From assembly GCF_010119225.1 (NCBI RefSeq), contig NZ_WNKF01000001.1:434001-498000 (forward strand): a stretch of 64,000 bases of DNA, read 5' to 3'. The stretch is from Cyclobacterium roseum (GTDB lineage Bacteria; Bacteroidota; Bacteroidia; Cytophagales; Cyclobacteriaceae). The notes beneath the pieces were generated by a model. The model ran no database searches. It was not told the DNA's origin and worked only from the letters and a program-made list of their open reading frames with translations. This document shows positions 7,618 through 17,827 of this stretch, piece after piece (positions within the stretch are counted from its first letter, which is position 1; the number at the start of each line of letters is the position of its first letter). The translations under genes and the position numbers were made by a program.

Positions 7618-10600
7618 CTATTCTCCCGCTTCCATGGGATGCTCCTGCAGCAATTCCGCCGGTGAATAAAATCCTTGTTTGCCTTTGGTAGCTTCCCGCA
7701 CTGCGGCCACTTTTTCGGGTTTGATGGGGGAAGATTCATTTCCAAAACTATTCCGTACATAGGTAGCCACGGCAGCTACTTCCTTATCATTGAGCATACC
7801 GGCGTATGGGGTCATGGGCACCTGTCCCGGATATTCCTTATCCAGCACCTCAATGGGGCCCATTAGGCCATTGAGAATAATCTTCACCAGCCGCTCTTCG
7901 CTTCCATTTACCCACTGAGTACCCGCTAGCGGTGGAAATCCGGAAGCACTTAGGCCGTTTCCGTCGGGCTGATGGCAGGTGATACAAAAGCCTTCCCTGC
8001 TGTAAATGGCTTTACCCATTTGAAAAAGGGTCAGGTCTTCTCCTTTTAGACGGCTATTGGATGGTTTTTCTTCCTGAGCCGCTTCCTGAAAGACGATGCT
8101 ACCATCCGGATTCACCACCATGTTGCTTACGGACATGTCGTTCAGGTGAGCTAAAGAAGTCTCAAAGGGTTTTTGCATCCAATCATCTTTGGGATGCTCG
8201 TTTGCTACCTCCAAAATGGCCAGCCCATCCTCTTTGTCCAGCCAGGAGGCGGCCACGATGGCTTCCAATCGAACCCTTCCGTGCGGATCGGCGGCCGCTT
8301 TTTTCAGCATCTCTACCTGGTCGGGCACCTGATGACCGGTATACCGTAATATCCGGGCCACGGCGGCGCGCACCCGGTGATCGTCGGAAGCAAACAGTGT
8401 TTTCATCAAATCCTGATCCACCTGGTTCAATCCCCAGCTTACCCAAAGGGCTTCCAGCAAATGGTGTTCATAGCGGGAGTCATTGGCATCCAAATTGGCC
8501 ATCCAGTCCTTCATTTTCACCAAAACTTCTGCTTCATCCCTGCCACGTAATTCCGCGCGGGTGCGGTAGCGGGCCCTGAATTCCGGCAAGGTAAGGTTGT
8601 CCAACAAGGTTTCTATACTTTCGCCGGCAATTTCCGGAGGGCTTACCAACGGTCGGGAAGGATAGGTAATTCGGTAAATCCTGCCATGCACATGGTCTCT
8701 CAACGGATCACGGGCATTGTGCTGCATGTGGCCTACCAGGATATTATGCCAGTCCACGAAATACAAGGAGCCATCCGGGGCAAATTCCATGTCTACCGGC
8801 CGGAAATTCCGGTCATCGCTACGGATCAGGTCTACCCGGTGCTCACTATCATACCCGGTGCCATCTTCCATCATCTTGTGCATTTTCATGCCCAGAAAGC
8901 CGATGGTGTTGTTGATGAGCAGGTCACCCTGTACTTCTTCCGGAAAATGCCTGCTGGATACAAATTCCAGCCCTGAAGTCGGGCGCACCCGGTGGGCATC
9001 TTCAATCAGGTTGGGGCCTTTATGCGTGCCCTCACCATATCGAGGCTTAACAGAGCCGGGCATCATCCAGCGTACATCCGGTCCTGAAGTCTCTGCAAAG
9101 AAGTTTTGCCCCCAATCGTCAAAGGCAATTCCCCAGGGGTTGGGAATGGGGAGCTGTGCGGTTCTTTCCAGGCGCTTTCGAGCGGGATTGTACCGGTAAA
9201 ACCCACCATTTGTCGCCCGAACCGGACCATAGGGAGTTTCCACATTGGTATGCAAAAACACGCCTTCTCCCATGTAGATGGCTCCTGACGGATCCGCCAC
9301 AAAAGCAGAAATATTATGGTGGGTATCGTGGTCGTCAAAGCCACTTAACAGAATTTGGCGCTCTTCAGCATAATCGTCCCCATCGTTGTCCTTGAGTATG
9401 ATAAAATTGGTGCCCTGGGATAAATACACGCCTTCAGGCGCAATTTCCATACCGATGGGCAGGTGCAGGCTGTCTGCAAATACGGTTTGCTTGTCAGCTT
9501 TCCCGTCATTATCGGTATCTTCCAGGATGAGTATTTTATCATTGGGTTTGGGATCTCCCGGTTTGTAGTGCGGGTAGCTGGGCATTACGGCTACCCAAAG
9601 CCTTCCCTTGGTATCAAAGGTCATTTGAACCGGGTTTGCCAGGTCGGGAAATTCGGATTCTGAGGCAAACAATTCCACTTTATAGCCCTCTGCAACCTCA
9701 AACTTCTCCAGGGCATCCTCGCCATAAAGATAGTCAAGGTCGCCGTTTTTTTCCGGGTTATAATTGGTCTCTACGGGAGGCAACTCAATCGTATTTTCAT
9801 CCGCCGCCGCCAGGTCAAAAGCTTCGCCCTGGCTGGCATTCCAGATGGCTTGATCCCTATTGGCGGTCATCTGACGGATCTTTTGCAATTCGTAGGGATA
9901 ATTATCCGGCCCGAATGGATTGTACCTTCTACCAAATACGTGAACGCCGTTGGGAATTTTATAATCGTTGTGCCACATCCAGTTCTTTTCGAGGACTGCG
10001 GCATGAATGGCTTCTCTCCGGTCTTCTGCCACGGCATCGTCAGATCCAAAGAGGGCATCGGTCAGAAAATGAGAAAACTGCTTGTATCCTTCCTCGGTAA
10101 GCTGAAAGCCATCGATGGTAAGGTATTCCTCTGAATTGGCATACCAGGATTGCGAAGGCTCAAACGCATCCACAAACAATACCTCATTGGCAGCAGCTAT
10201 TTCCTGCATGGCCTGAGTATACAGTTTCAGGTGATCGTTTTCCTTTTCTCCGTTGGGCAAGTCAAAATCTCCACTCAGGTTTTCAAAGGCTATTGGAGAA
10301 ACCAGTGCAAGCTGCGGTGCTGCCTCGCCATTATAGAGTGTGTTTTTCGTATGATTGATAAATGCCTCAAGCTCATTTTTGTAATCTTCCAAGCCCTCTT
10401 GCCCTTCAAAGGACTCGTTGTATCCAAAAAACCCGACAATGATATCTGCTTCGTGCCGTTTGATCCACTCATCCGGTGATTCGAAATGCCCTTCACTGCC
10501 CGAATTGGTAGCCAGTTCATCCTGAAATTCCTCCGCTCCAGGAAAAGCCCAGGGAGAAACCCTGCCAGCATGTGGCCGGAATCCGGGTGTATCTCCCGCA

Positions 10601-10839
10601 TCTGCCATGTTTCGGATGTAGAGTAAGGAATCGGGATAACGAACGTGCATTTCGGTTTCAAAGTGACCAAAATTCATCATTCTAGAGGCCAGATTATTCC
10701 CTACAAGTACGATATGATTTCCTTTATTTAATGCTAATTTTGGCCCCTCCGGACCGCACTGAAAAGCAAAAAAGGAGACCACCACTACCCAGAACAAGGC
10801 CTTCACGCGGTTAATTCGATCTAAATGCTGTTGGATCAT
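7618..10839 (-). CDS. PVC-type heme-binding dehydrogenase lipoprotein (SGNH - propeller - HEAT - cytochrome c)
   Basis: A 1073-residue multidomain protein. A signal sequence with lipobox FAFQC (Cys about 28) predicts lipidation. An SGNH/GDSL-hydrolase-like domain spans about 40-265. A glucose/sorbosone-dehydrogenase-like propeller follows (about 375-735: VQMTFDTKGRLWV, DDHDTHHNISAF, NPWGIAFD, DGSLYFVDWHN), then a HEAT-like helical region (about 760-900). A class I cytochrome c lies at the end with C952-x-x-C955-H956 and a likely axial Met in GQVPMTP. It probably oxidises a sugar or alcohol and passes electrons to its own heme. The SGNH part lacks the GDS serine (GNNLAS) and the DxxH histidine (DGFQ), so it may bind rather than hydrolyse. 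It is divergent from the SLC13 gene. Confidence 0.88.
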   Translation of the reverse strand: MIQQHLDRINRVKALFWVVVVSFFAFQCGPEGPKLALNKGNHIVLVGNNLASRMMNFGHFETEMHVRYPDSLLYIRNMADAGDTPGFRPHAGRVSPWAFPGAEEFQDELATNSGSEGHFESPDEWIKRHEADIIVGFFGYNESFEGQEGLEDYKNELEAFINHTKNTLYNGEAAPQLALVSPIAFENLSGDFDLPNGEKENDHLKLYTQAMQEIAAANEVLFVDAFEPSQSWYANSEEYLTIDGFQLTEEGYKQFSHFLTDALFGSDDAVAEDRREAIHAAVLEKNWMWHNDYKIPNGVHVFGRRYNPFGPDNYPYELQKIRQMTANRDQAIWNASQGEAFDLAAADENTIELPPVETNYNPEKNGDLDYLYGEDALEKFEVAEGYKVELFASESEFPDLANPVQMTFDTKGRLWVAVMPSYPHYKPGDPKPNDKILILEDTDNDGKADKQTVFADSLHLPIGMEIAPEGVYLSQGTNFIILKDNDGDDYAEERQILLSGFDDHDTHHNISAFVADPSGAIYMGEGVFLHTNVETPYGPVRATNGGFYRYNPARKRLERTAQLPIPNPWGIAFDDWGQNFFAETSGPDVRWMMPGSVKPRYGEGTHKGPNLIEDAHRVRPTSGLEFVSSRHFPEEVQGDLLINNTIGFLGMKMHKMMEDGTGYDSEHRVDLIRSDDRNFRPVDMEFAPDGSLYFVDWHNILVGHMQHNARDPLRDHVHGRIYRITYPSRPLVSPPEIAGESIETLLDNLTLPEFRARYRTRAELRGRDEAEVLVKMKDWMANLDANDSRYEHHLLEALWVSWGLNQVDQDLMKTLFASDDHRVRAAVARILRYTGHQVPDQVEMLKKAAADPHGRVRLEAIVAASWLDKEDGLAILEVANEHPKDDWMQKPFETSLAHLNDMSVSNMVVNPDGSIVFQEAAQEEKPSNSRLKGEDLTLFQMGKAIYSREGFCITCHQPDGNGLSASGFPPLAGTQWVNGSEERLVKIILNGLMGPIEVLDKEYPGQVPMTPYAGMLNDKEVAAVATYVRNSFGNESSPIKPEKVAAVREATKGKQGFYSPAELLQEHPMEAGE

Positions 10840-11066
10840 TTGTATTTGTTTAATTTGATTCAGGTTTAGGTTAATTCAATATTAACATTATTTCCCAATT
10901 ATTCTTAAATAAAGTACATGAATTGGGAAATTCTATCCTGCACTGTCCTGTATGGTCCATGGATGGGAAAGGTAAATCGCCGAAAACCAAGCCTCTTATT
11001 AGAATTGTGTTAGGAATATTTTTGATTTTGCCGTTTTATAGTTATTCTTAGGACTTATTCCAAACT

Positions 11067-12527
11067 ATGCAAACTCAAAAAATTGGCTTAATCCTGGGGC
11101 CATTGGCCTTTTTAGGGATCTATTTCTTTGCCACTCCCGAAGGATTATCGGATTCCGGTGTTGCCTTGTTGGCCATTACTTTTTGGATCGCCATTTGGTG
11201 GATAACCGAAGCCATTCCCATCGCCGCTACTGCCCTGCTTCCTTTAGTCGTCTTTCCGCTAACGGGCGTATTGGGGATCAAAGCGACCTCTATTCCTTAC
11301 TCGGACCCCATGGTATTGCTCTACATGGGAGGGTTTATGATTGCGGTAAGCATCGAAAAGTGGAACCTGCATAAGCGGATAGCGCTTCGAATCATTTCGT
11401 ACTTAGGTACAGACTTAAAAAAAATCATTTTAGGATTTATGGTGGCCACGGCCTTTCTATCCATGTGGATTTCCAATACCGCCACCTCCCTGATGATGCT
11501 GCCCATCGCCGTGGCAGTAGTGGTACAGATCAGTCATGGCAATGACACCATAAAAAAATCCCTTGGACAGTCACTGATGTTGGGAATTGCCTACAGTGCA
11601 TCCATTGGTGGTCTGGCCACCATTATCGGCACACCAACCAATATCATTTTGACGGGCGTGGTCAAAAATACCTACGGTATTGAAATCAGTTTTGGTGAGT
11701 GGATGCTGATCGGTTTTCCCATTTCTGTGGGCTTGCTTTTTATTTGCTGGTATTACCTGGTAAACTGGGCTTTTCAATTTCCTAAATCCCTCCAAATAGC
11801 TGGAGGAAAAGAAGAAATCAAAAGGCAACTGGCCCAATTAGGGGCTATCAGCATACAGGAAAAACGGGTTCTATGGATTTTTATGGGCGTCAGCCTTTCC
11901 TGGATTACCAGAAGTTTTCTCCTACAAAAATACATACCGGTGCTAAACGACACGATCATCGCGCTAACAGGCGTTTTGCTTTTGTTCGTGATACCGGCGG
12001 GAAATGAAAAAAAGGAACGCCTTCTGGATTGGAAGGTAGCCGAAAAAATCCCCTGGGGCATTCTGATCCTCTTCGGAGGTGGTCTGGCCCTGGCCGAGGG
12101 CTTTCAGGAAACGGGCCTGGCAAACTGGATCGGGGAGCAATTTATTTTACTTCAAAACGTGCCTTTTTGGCTGTTTTTATTGCTGATCATCGCTGCTGTT
12201 AATTTCTTAACCGAAATCACCTCGAATGTGGCTACTGCTTCCATGCTGCTCCCCATACTTTCAGCCGTAGCCTTGGCCATGGGGGTACATCCCTTTGGAT
12301 TGATGGTTGGAGCTACCATGGCTGCTTCCTGTGCCTTTATGTTACCGGTGGCAACCCCTCCCAACGCGGTGGTTTTTGGCTCTGGCTACCTGACCATTCC
12401 GGTCATGATGAAAACTGGGTTTTTTCTCAATTTGCTTTCCATTGTATTCATTCTGTTTCTTACGCTTTTTTACGTTCCCTGGATTTGGGACTTTTCCATG
12501 CTAGCTTTTCCAGAGGCATGGAAGTAG
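11067..12527 (+). CDS. SLC13 (DASS) family anion/sodium symporter
   Basis: A 486-residue membrane protein with about 11-12 hydrophobic segments and the signatures of the divalent-anion:sodium symporter family: MWISNTATSLMMLPI in the first half (SNT motif), TIIGTPTNI, then EITSNVATASMLLPI and PVATPPNAVVFGSGYL in the second half. Members import succinate, malate, citrate or sulfate with sodium. It is transcribed away from the heme-dehydrogenase gene and shares a 227-bp intergenic region with it, so a functional link such as uptake of an oxidised product is possible but unproven. Length is typical for bacterial VcINDY-like members. Confidence 0.92.
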   Translation: MQTQKIGLILGPLAFLGIYFFATPEGLSDSGVALLAITFWIAIWWITEAIPIAATALLPLVVFPLTGVLGIKATSIPYSDPMVLLYMGGFMIAVSIEKWNLHKRIALRIISYLGTDLKKIILGFMVATAFLSMWISNTATSLMMLPIAVAVVVQISHGNDTIKKSLGQSLMLGIAYSASIGGLATIIGTPTNIILTGVVKNTYGIEISFGEWMLIGFPISVGLLFICWYYLVNWAFQFPKSLQIAGGKEEIKRQLAQLGAISIQEKRVLWIFMGVSLSWITRSFLLQKYIPVLNDTIIALTGVLLLFVIPAGNEKKERLLDWKVAEKIPWGILILFGGGLALAEGFQETGLANWIGEQFILLQNVPFWLFLLLIIAAVNFLTEITSNVATASMLLPILSAVALAMGVHPFGLMVGATMAASCAFMLPVATPPNAVVFGSGYLTIPVMMKTGFFLNLLSIVFILFLTLFYVPWIWDFSMLAFPEAWK

Positions 12528-12545
12528 GATTTGGAGAGCGGTTCG

Positions 12546-12697
12546 GAGACTTGGGGACTAAGTGACTGAGGGACTTAGAGACTTGGTGACTTAAGGACAT
12601 TGTGACTTGGAGACGGAGAGACTTAGGGATTTAGAGACTAAGGGACTTGGAGACTAAGGGACCGAGAGACTTAGGGGCATAGTAACTAGGAGACATC
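12546..12697. repeat. Degenerate octanucleotide tandem repeat, 19 units
   Basis: Nineteen consecutive 8-base units without a single indel follow the consensus G-R-G-A-C-T-T-R, for example GAGACTTG, GGGACTAA, GTGACTTA and GGGACTTG. The array begins 18 bp after the SLC13 stop codon. A period of eight is not coding, and no ORF crosses it. The function is unknown. Confidence 0.9.
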
Positions 12698-12756
12698 AGG
12701 GGCTCTCAGATGGCGTGACTTTACAAATTAAAAAGGGAACACAGATTTTTTGAAAC

Positions 12757-12799
12757 AAAAAAGGGGATTGCTGAACGTTTGTCGGCAATCCCCCTTTTT
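12757..12799. terminator. Bidirectional terminator between converging genes
   Basis: A run of A, GGGGATTGC (ending 12771), pairs with GCAATCCCC followed by TTTTT (12785-12799). The A and T tracts on the two sides make it usable from either strand. It lies between the SLC13 gene and the end of the TPR gene. Confidence 0.8.
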
Positions 12800-12816
12800 C
12801 AATCGTATTTACTTCA

Positions 12817-14028
12817 TTATTGCGAAATCCAATCGTCTCCAAGTATATCGGAGAGCTTCTGATCGTATTCTTCTGCTTTTGCTTCATTTTGCAGACGCGT
12901 ATGGATCTGAAACAAAATCTGCATTATTTCCGTGTTATCGGGCTTCAATTCTAACGCCTTGGTAAAGTAAGGTAACGCTTCTTCATACAAACCATCAGCT
13001 TCTGCCAACATGGTATCTGATTTTTCCTCCCACTCTTCATCAGAAAAGTTGTTTACCTCCGTGATGATATTTCTTGCTTTGTCCAGGTAAATGGCTCCGG
13101 CGTAATAGTTTCCTTCAAAGAAATCAGGATCAGCTTCTACCGTTCTTTTATACTCCTCCAATGCTCCTTCCATATCTCCGGAACTTTCTTTCAAATACCC
13201 GTATCTTAAGCGTATGGCAGGGTTGTCCGGATCGTTTTCCAATGCTTTTTCTATGGAAACCATGGCTTCATCCATTTTATCCAATTGCAACAACAACTGA
13301 ATCTCAAATTCTGCCAGTCCTTTGTCTTCCGGATAAAGTTCCCGGGCTTCGGTAGCCAATCTATACGCTTCTTCCGGATCCTTTTCCTCCGCACTGGCGA
13401 TTTGGATCAGGAAATAATAAGCGTTGAGTTTATTGTATTCATCGATGTCCAACAAGTGCGTAAAATACTTTTTCGCCGCCTCGGTATTGCCAATCATATT
13501 AGCGGTATATCCCGCATTAAAAACCGTTGTGGTGTCCTTGGGATCCAGGTCAGCAGCCAAAGAAAAGAATTCAAATGCCTGATCCATGTCCTCTGCTTCA
13601 TACCTTTCACTTCCTTTGTTTAATGAAGCATTTTTCAATCGGTACACGCCCTCTCCCTGTAAGTTTGCAGGAAGCTCTGGAACGACCTCTTTAAACAGGT
13701 CTTTGCTCACCTTACTGGTGGAATCCATATCCTCCATTTCGAAGGTGGTCATAAAACTGGACTCTGCTTCTCTTCCCAAACTCACTGTTTCTTCGGTGTT
13801 GGAAGAGTCTGCTTCGAACAGCTGTGTTTCTATCTTGCCTTTGATGAAATAGGTCTCCGATTCGTTTCCGGTTTCTTCATCCTTTACAGCATTCTTAATG
13901 TCTGAATAGGCTTCTTCAATATTGCCTCTTCTTAGGTTTCTTTCGGCAGATCGTACCACCTTTTTCTGGCCAAAGGCAACTGTAGCAGCGATGCCCACCA
14001 AAGCCAATGATAAAATTAACTTTTTCAT
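12817..14028 (-). CDS. Secreted TPR protein
   Basis: From the ATG at 14028 the product has 403 residues. It starts with a signal peptide MKKLILSLALVGIAATVAFGQ; an upstream ATG would add 10 polar residues and spoil the signal peptide. The mature part is a series of tetratricopeptide repeats, e.g. AFEFFSLAADLDPKDTTTVFNAGY, AMVSIEKALENDPDNPAIRLRYGY and ALPYFTKALELKPDNTEIMQIL. TPR arrays mediate protein contacts, and this one should act in the periplasm or at the outer membrane. It begins 33 bp after gyrA on the same strand and may be cotranscribed with it. No specific function is recognised. Confidence 0.75.
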   Translation of the reverse strand: MKKLILSLALVGIAATVAFGQKKVVRSAERNLRRGNIEEAYSDIKNAVKDEETGNESETYFIKGKIETQLFEADSSNTEETVSLGREAESSFMTTFEMEDMDSTSKVSKDLFKEVVPELPANLQGEGVYRLKNASLNKGSERYEAEDMDQAFEFFSLAADLDPKDTTTVFNAGYTANMIGNTEAAKKYFTHLLDIDEYNKLNAYYFLIQIASAEEKDPEEAYRLATEARELYPEDKGLAEFEIQLLLQLDKMDEAMVSIEKALENDPDNPAIRLRYGYLKESSGDMEGALEEYKRTVEADPDFFEGNYYAGAIYLDKARNIITEVNNFSDEEWEEKSDTMLAEADGLYEEALPYFTKALELKPDNTEIMQILFQIHTRLQNEAKAEEYDQKLSDILGDDWISQ

Positions 14029-14061
14029 GTTAGGAATGTTATTCTTTATTGGTTTCAACTT

Positions 14062-16578
14062 TTATTCTTTATTGGGATTTACTTCATTGTCAGTAGAAGG
14101 ATTTTCTCCCGTATCGGATTCTTCCTCTACCAGAATATTCTCAATTTTTTCGACCGAGGAAATTTCATCATTCTCGTTTAATCGAATTAGCCTTACGCCC
14201 TGTGTCGCTCTACCCATCACACGAACTCCGGTAGCGGGTGTTCGAATGGTGATACCTGATCGGGTGATAATCATTAAATCATCGGTAGTGACCACTTCTT
14301 TTATGGCAACCAGTCCGCCAGTCTTCTCGGTGATATTCATGGCTTTAACGCCTTTGCCACCCCGTTTGGTGATGCGGTATTCCGAGAGAAAAGACCGTTT
14401 TCCAAATCCTTTTTCGGTGACCACCAAAAGCGTGGCTTCTTCTCTCTGAACACAAACCATGCCAATTACCAGATTGTCATCCGATCCCAAATTTATTGCT
14501 TTAACGCCCGTAGCCGTCCGCCCCATGGGTCGAACATTGGATTCATGGAAATGAACCGCTCTTCCCGAACTGGATGCAATGACAATGTGCGCGTCCCCAT
14601 TGGTTAATTCCACGTTTAGCAATTGGTCATCCTCCCGGATATTGAGCGCTATGATTCCATTGGTCCGGGGTCTGGAATACTGTTCCAAGGTGGTCTTTTT
14701 GATGATCCCTTTGCGGGTTACCATCACAATATTATTGTTATTGATGTAATCCGCATCATTCAAATCCGTCACCTGAATGATAGACCGAATTTTGTCTCCG
14801 CTTTGAATGTTAATCAGGTTTTGTATCGGCCTTCCCTTGGAGGTTTTACTTCCCTCCGGAATGGCATACGTTTTTAACCAGAAAAGCTTGCCCTGATCGG
14901 TAAAAATCAATAAATAATTGTGCGTCAGTGCTGTAAACAAATATTCGGTATAGTCGTCTTCTTTCGTACTGACACCGCGGGAACCAACACCTCCCCTGCT
15001 CTGGGACTTGTATTCGGTGAGAACGGTTCGCTTGATATATCCCTGATGCGAGACGGTGATGACCACCTCCTCATTGGGGATCATGTCTTCATAGTTGAAG
15101 TCTTCGGCATTGTGCTCGATGGTCGTCCTGCGCTCGTCCGAGTAACGGGTTTTCATTTCCAGCAGTTCATCCTTAATGATTTGCATCCGTCGATCCTCGT
15201 TGGCCAGAATCTCCTTCAATTCCTCGATCAATTTCATCAGTTCATCGTACTCCTGCTGGATCTTTTCCCGCTCCATGCCGGTCAAACGCTGCAGACGCAT
15301 GTCCAGAATGGCTCTCGCCTGAATTTCCGAAAGCTCAAACCGCTCCATCAATCCATTTCGGGCCGTTTCCGGATCCCTGGAATCCCGGATCAACTTAATC
15401 ACTTCGTCCAGATTATCCAATGCCACCAGATATCCTTCCAGGATATGGGCCCGCTTTTCCGCCTCTTTTAGTTCGTATTCCGTTCTTCTGATGACGACCT
15501 CATGACGGTGATTGACATAATGAACAATCAACTCCTTCAGATTCAAGGTGTAAGGGCGACCCTTTACCAGTGCCACGTTATTCACGCTAAAGGAAGTCTG
15601 TAGCGGGGTATGTTTGTAAAGATTGTTTAGAATAACATTCGGAACGGCATCTTTCTTCAATTCGTAGACAATACGCATGCCTTGCCGATCCGACTCATCG
15701 CGGATAGCGGAAATGCCGTCCAGCTTTTTTTCATTGATCAACTGGGCGGTTTTTTCGACCATGGAGGCCTTATTTACCTGGTAGGGAATCTCATTGATGA
15801 TGATCATTTCCCGGCCGTTGGATTTGGTCTCAACGGTGGCCTTTCCCCTCATGATGATCCTTCCCCTGCCGGTTTCAAATGCCGCCTTCACTCCGTTATA
15901 TCCATAAATGATCCCTCCGGTAGGAAAATCAGGAGCTATGATGTGTTCCATCAATTCCGGAATGGTAATGTCATTATTATCAATATAAGCAGTAATTCCA
16001 CCGATGACTTCACCTAGATTATGAGGAGCCATGTTGGTGGCCATGCCGACGGCAATTCCGGACGCTCCGTTTAGTAAAAGGGCAGGAATTTTAGCCGGCA
16101 ACACGACCGGCTCCTTCAGAGTGTCGTCGAAGTTCAGCTGAAAATCAACCGTTTCTTTATTTATATCGATTAGTAATTCCTCCGCAATTCTCCGAAGCCT
16201 GGCTTCGGTATACCTCATGGCAGCGGGGTTGTCCCCATCTACCGAGCCAAAGTTTCCCTGCGGGTCAACCAACGGGTAGCGCAGCGACCAATGCTGCGCC
16301 ATTCGAACCAGTGTTTCGTACACGGCTGAATCACCGTGGGGGTGGTATTTACCGAGTACTTCCCCCACTATTCTGGCAGATTTTTTATAAGGTTTGTTGT
16401 GGGTTACCCCTAATTCCTGCATCCCATACAGAATTCGGCGGTGTACTGGCTTTAAACCGTCCCTTACATCCGGTAAAGCCCTGGAAACAATTACCGACAT
16501 CGAATAATCGATGTAGGCACCACGCATTTCTTCCTCAATATTGATCGGGATGATGTTCTCGTTCTCTCCTTGAGCCAT
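14062..16578 (-). CDS. gyrA: DNA gyrase subunit A
   Basis: An 838-residue type IIA topoisomerase subunit. The breakage-reunion domain shows the catalytic tyrosine Y123 in MRYTEARL and the quinolone-determining segment [10 protein letters not shown], with serine at the E. coli S83 position and glutamate at the D87 position (natural in many phyla). The C-terminal pinwheel domain carries a GyrA box (KRGGKG), which identifies gyrase rather than topoisomerase IV. An acidic tail ([10 protein letters not shown]) ends the protein. Gyrase introduces negative supercoils with GyrB, which is not in the window. A perfect inverted repeat at 16627-16649 lies upstream and may belong to the promoter. Confidence 0.98.
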   Translation of the reverse strand: MAQGENENIIPINIEEEMRGAYIDYSMSVIVSRALPDVRDGLKPVHRRILYGMQELGVTHNKPYKKSARIVGEVLGKYHPHGDSAVYETLVRMAQHWSLRYPLVDPQGNFGSVDGDNPAAMRYTEARLRRIAEELLIDINKETVDFQLNFDDTLKEPVVLPAKIPALLLNGASGIAVGMATNMAPHNLGEVIGGITAYIDNNDITIPELMEHIIAPDFPTGGIIYGYNGVKAAFETGRGRIIMRGKATVETKSNGREMIIINEIPYQVNKASMVEKTAQLINEKKLDGISAIRDESDRQGMRIVYELKKDAVPNVILNNLYKHTPLQTSFSVNNVALVKGRPYTLNLKELIVHYVNHRHEVVIRRTEYELKEAEKRAHILEGYLVALDNLDEVIKLIRDSRDPETARNGLMERFELSEIQARAILDMRLQRLTGMEREKIQQEYDELMKLIEELKEILANEDRRMQIIKDELLEMKTRYSDERRTTIEHNAEDFNYEDMIPNEEVVITVSHQGYIKRTVLTEYKSQSRGGVGSRGVSTKEDDYTEYLFTALTHNYLLIFTDQGKLFWLKTYAIPEGSKTSKGRPIQNLINIQSGDKIRSIIQVTDLNDADYINNNNIVMVTRKGIIKKTTLEQYSRPRTNGIIALNIREDDQLLNVELTNGDAHIVIASSSGRAVHFHESNVRPMGRTATGVKAINLGSDDNLVIGMVCVQREEATLLVVTEKGFGKRSFLSEYRITKRGGKGVKAMNITEKTGGLVAIKEVVTTDDLMIITRSGITIRTPATGVRVMGRATQGVRLIRLNENDEISSVEKIENILVEEESDTGENPSTDNEVNPNKE

Positions 16579-16626
16579 AATTAAATTTCCTCGCTAATAA
16601 CCTGCAAGATAGCAAAAAGAACAGGT

Positions 16627-16649
16627 TTAGAAAAATATAATTTTTCTAA
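16627..16649. promoter_or_regulatory. Perfect inverted repeat upstream of gyrA
   Basis: TTAGAAAAA-TATAA-TTTTTCTAA has 9-bp perfect arms and lies 49-71 bp upstream of the gyrA start. A nearby AACCTG...CAGGTT pair (about 16602-16626) adds a second, weaker dyad. It could be an operator or a promoter element; no known regulator is identified. Confidence 0.4.
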
Positions 16650-16755
16650 TATAGCTCCAAACGGGTATCCAGTTTATTTTCATGGAGTTAATATCCCAAT
16701 TTTAGTCAAAAAGTTTGGGGTTTGGGTTAAGAAAAGCTTTTTTTCCACCCTTAAA

Positions 16756-17745
16756 TTACCATTGCCCGACTTTTCGGTTTTGTCTGTTCCAAATGGAACT
16801 GCCCCGGTATTCGACCCCATTGTGCAAATGTTTCATGACTACCCGGCAGCCGCCCACTTTGCACCTTTTAGTACCTGGCAAGCTAATGGACACGCCTACC
16901 TGAAGGTTGTAGACGCGTTGGAGTAGGGATTGGGTTTCCGGAATCTCCGGATTGGTGTAAGCAAAGGAGCGGAATTCCACTGCCGGTTTTATGAATGCCC
17001 GGGTATATTCTGAAAAATCATATTCCAACCGCAGTCCCAGGCCATAATATGGATCCGGAGCACTCAGGTTTGGATCCACGGATTTTCGAAGCATCATGGA
17101 ACCAAATTCCCCTTCCACCAAAAATCGCCAGGGATAAATCTGTCTTGCCCGCTGCTTTAGTTCCGACTGCATGTAAATGTTATTCTCCGAGTAATTTCGA
17201 TATTGCCAGCGGAGAACGGAGCGACGCTTGCCAGCGTCCCAGAGTATTAGTCCCAGGGTACCATACAGCTTGTCGTAGGTATAGGCTTGCTCTTGGAAAT
17301 CAAAGGAATATCCCTGCGCCTCCAACGGCGAAATCCGCCCCCATTCTCTGCCATAGCCGACTCCCAGACTAATAAAGTCAAATACATTGATGCGCATCCC
17401 GATATTAAGTGGATACGCAAAATTTCCGGTACTTAAGGACAGGGTATCTCCTGCTGCCAAATCCATGGTCTGCTCCATACCACTACTGATCGGATAAGAA
17501 CCGGGCATTTCACTTGAAAAATCAAATTCGTGCTGCTGATATCCTGCTCCGGTAGACAATTCAAAGGAAAAGTTACTGACCATGTTTCTGAAAACATTCC
17601 CTAGTTCGTTATTGCTTTTCCGACCGTTGATTTTTCGTTCTATGCCAAAAATATCTTCCTGAGCAACAAGAGGACTAATAAACAGGCTGCTGCCCATCAT
17701 AAGCAGCCACACAAAAAGCAGGGTATTTTTCCAGAGAGATCTCAT
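16756..17745 (-). CDS. Predicted outer-membrane beta-barrel protein
   Basis: A 329-residue protein with a signal peptide (LLFVWLLMMGSSLFISPLVAQ). After it come alternating hydrophobic/polar strands ending in aromatic residues (FSFELSTGAGYQQHEFDF, ISLGVGYGREWGRI, KLYGTLGLILWDAG, YGLGLRLEYDF, FIKPAVEFRSFAY), typical of a barrel. Unusually, the barrel is followed by a basic tail with CKVGGC and KHLHNGVEYRGSSIWNRQNRKVGQW. Tails of this kind recur in Cytophagales outer-membrane proteins of unknown role (from memory). It stands alone upstream of gyrA on the same strand, separated by 177 bp. No substrate can be named. Confidence 0.65.
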   Translation of the reverse strand: MRSLWKNTLLFVWLLMMGSSLFISPLVAQEDIFGIERKINGRKSNNELGNVFRNMVSNFSFELSTGAGYQQHEFDFSSEMPGSYPISSGMEQTMDLAAGDTLSLSTGNFAYPLNIGMRINVFDFISLGVGYGREWGRISPLEAQGYSFDFQEQAYTYDKLYGTLGLILWDAGKRRSVLRWQYRNYSENNIYMQSELKQRARQIYPWRFLVEGEFGSMMLRKSVDPNLSAPDPYYGLGLRLEYDFSEYTRAFIKPAVEFRSFAYTNPEIPETQSLLQRVYNLQVGVSISLPGTKRCKVGGCRVVMKHLHNGVEYRGSSIWNRQNRKVGQW

Positions 17746-17774
17746 ACCGGTTTTTACTAACTAACGTAAAAAAC

Positions 17775-17807
17775 AAAAAAACCCTCACAAACGGGAGGGT
17801 TTTTTTT
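17775..17807 (-). terminator. Terminator of the acidic secreted protein gene
   Basis: CCCTC (17782-17786) and GAGGG (17795-17799), extended by complementary A and T runs, form a hairpin 20 bp beyond the minus-strand stop at 17828. Confidence 0.75.
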
Positions 17808-17827
17808 AATTTTATTTTGAAGTGATC

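Noticed and set aside
8061-10134. Plus-strand frames of 60-172 codons across the heme-dehydrogenase gene
   Set aside because: They oppose a 1073-residue gene with clear domains, and their translations are rich in P, R and S as expected of antisense frames.
12546-12697. CRISPR array
   Set aside because: Units are 8 bases, degenerate and without spacers, and there are no cas genes.
14623-16544. Several long plus-strand frames across gyrA
   Set aside because: They are shadows of the strongly conserved minus-strand gyrA, with no recognisable protein features.
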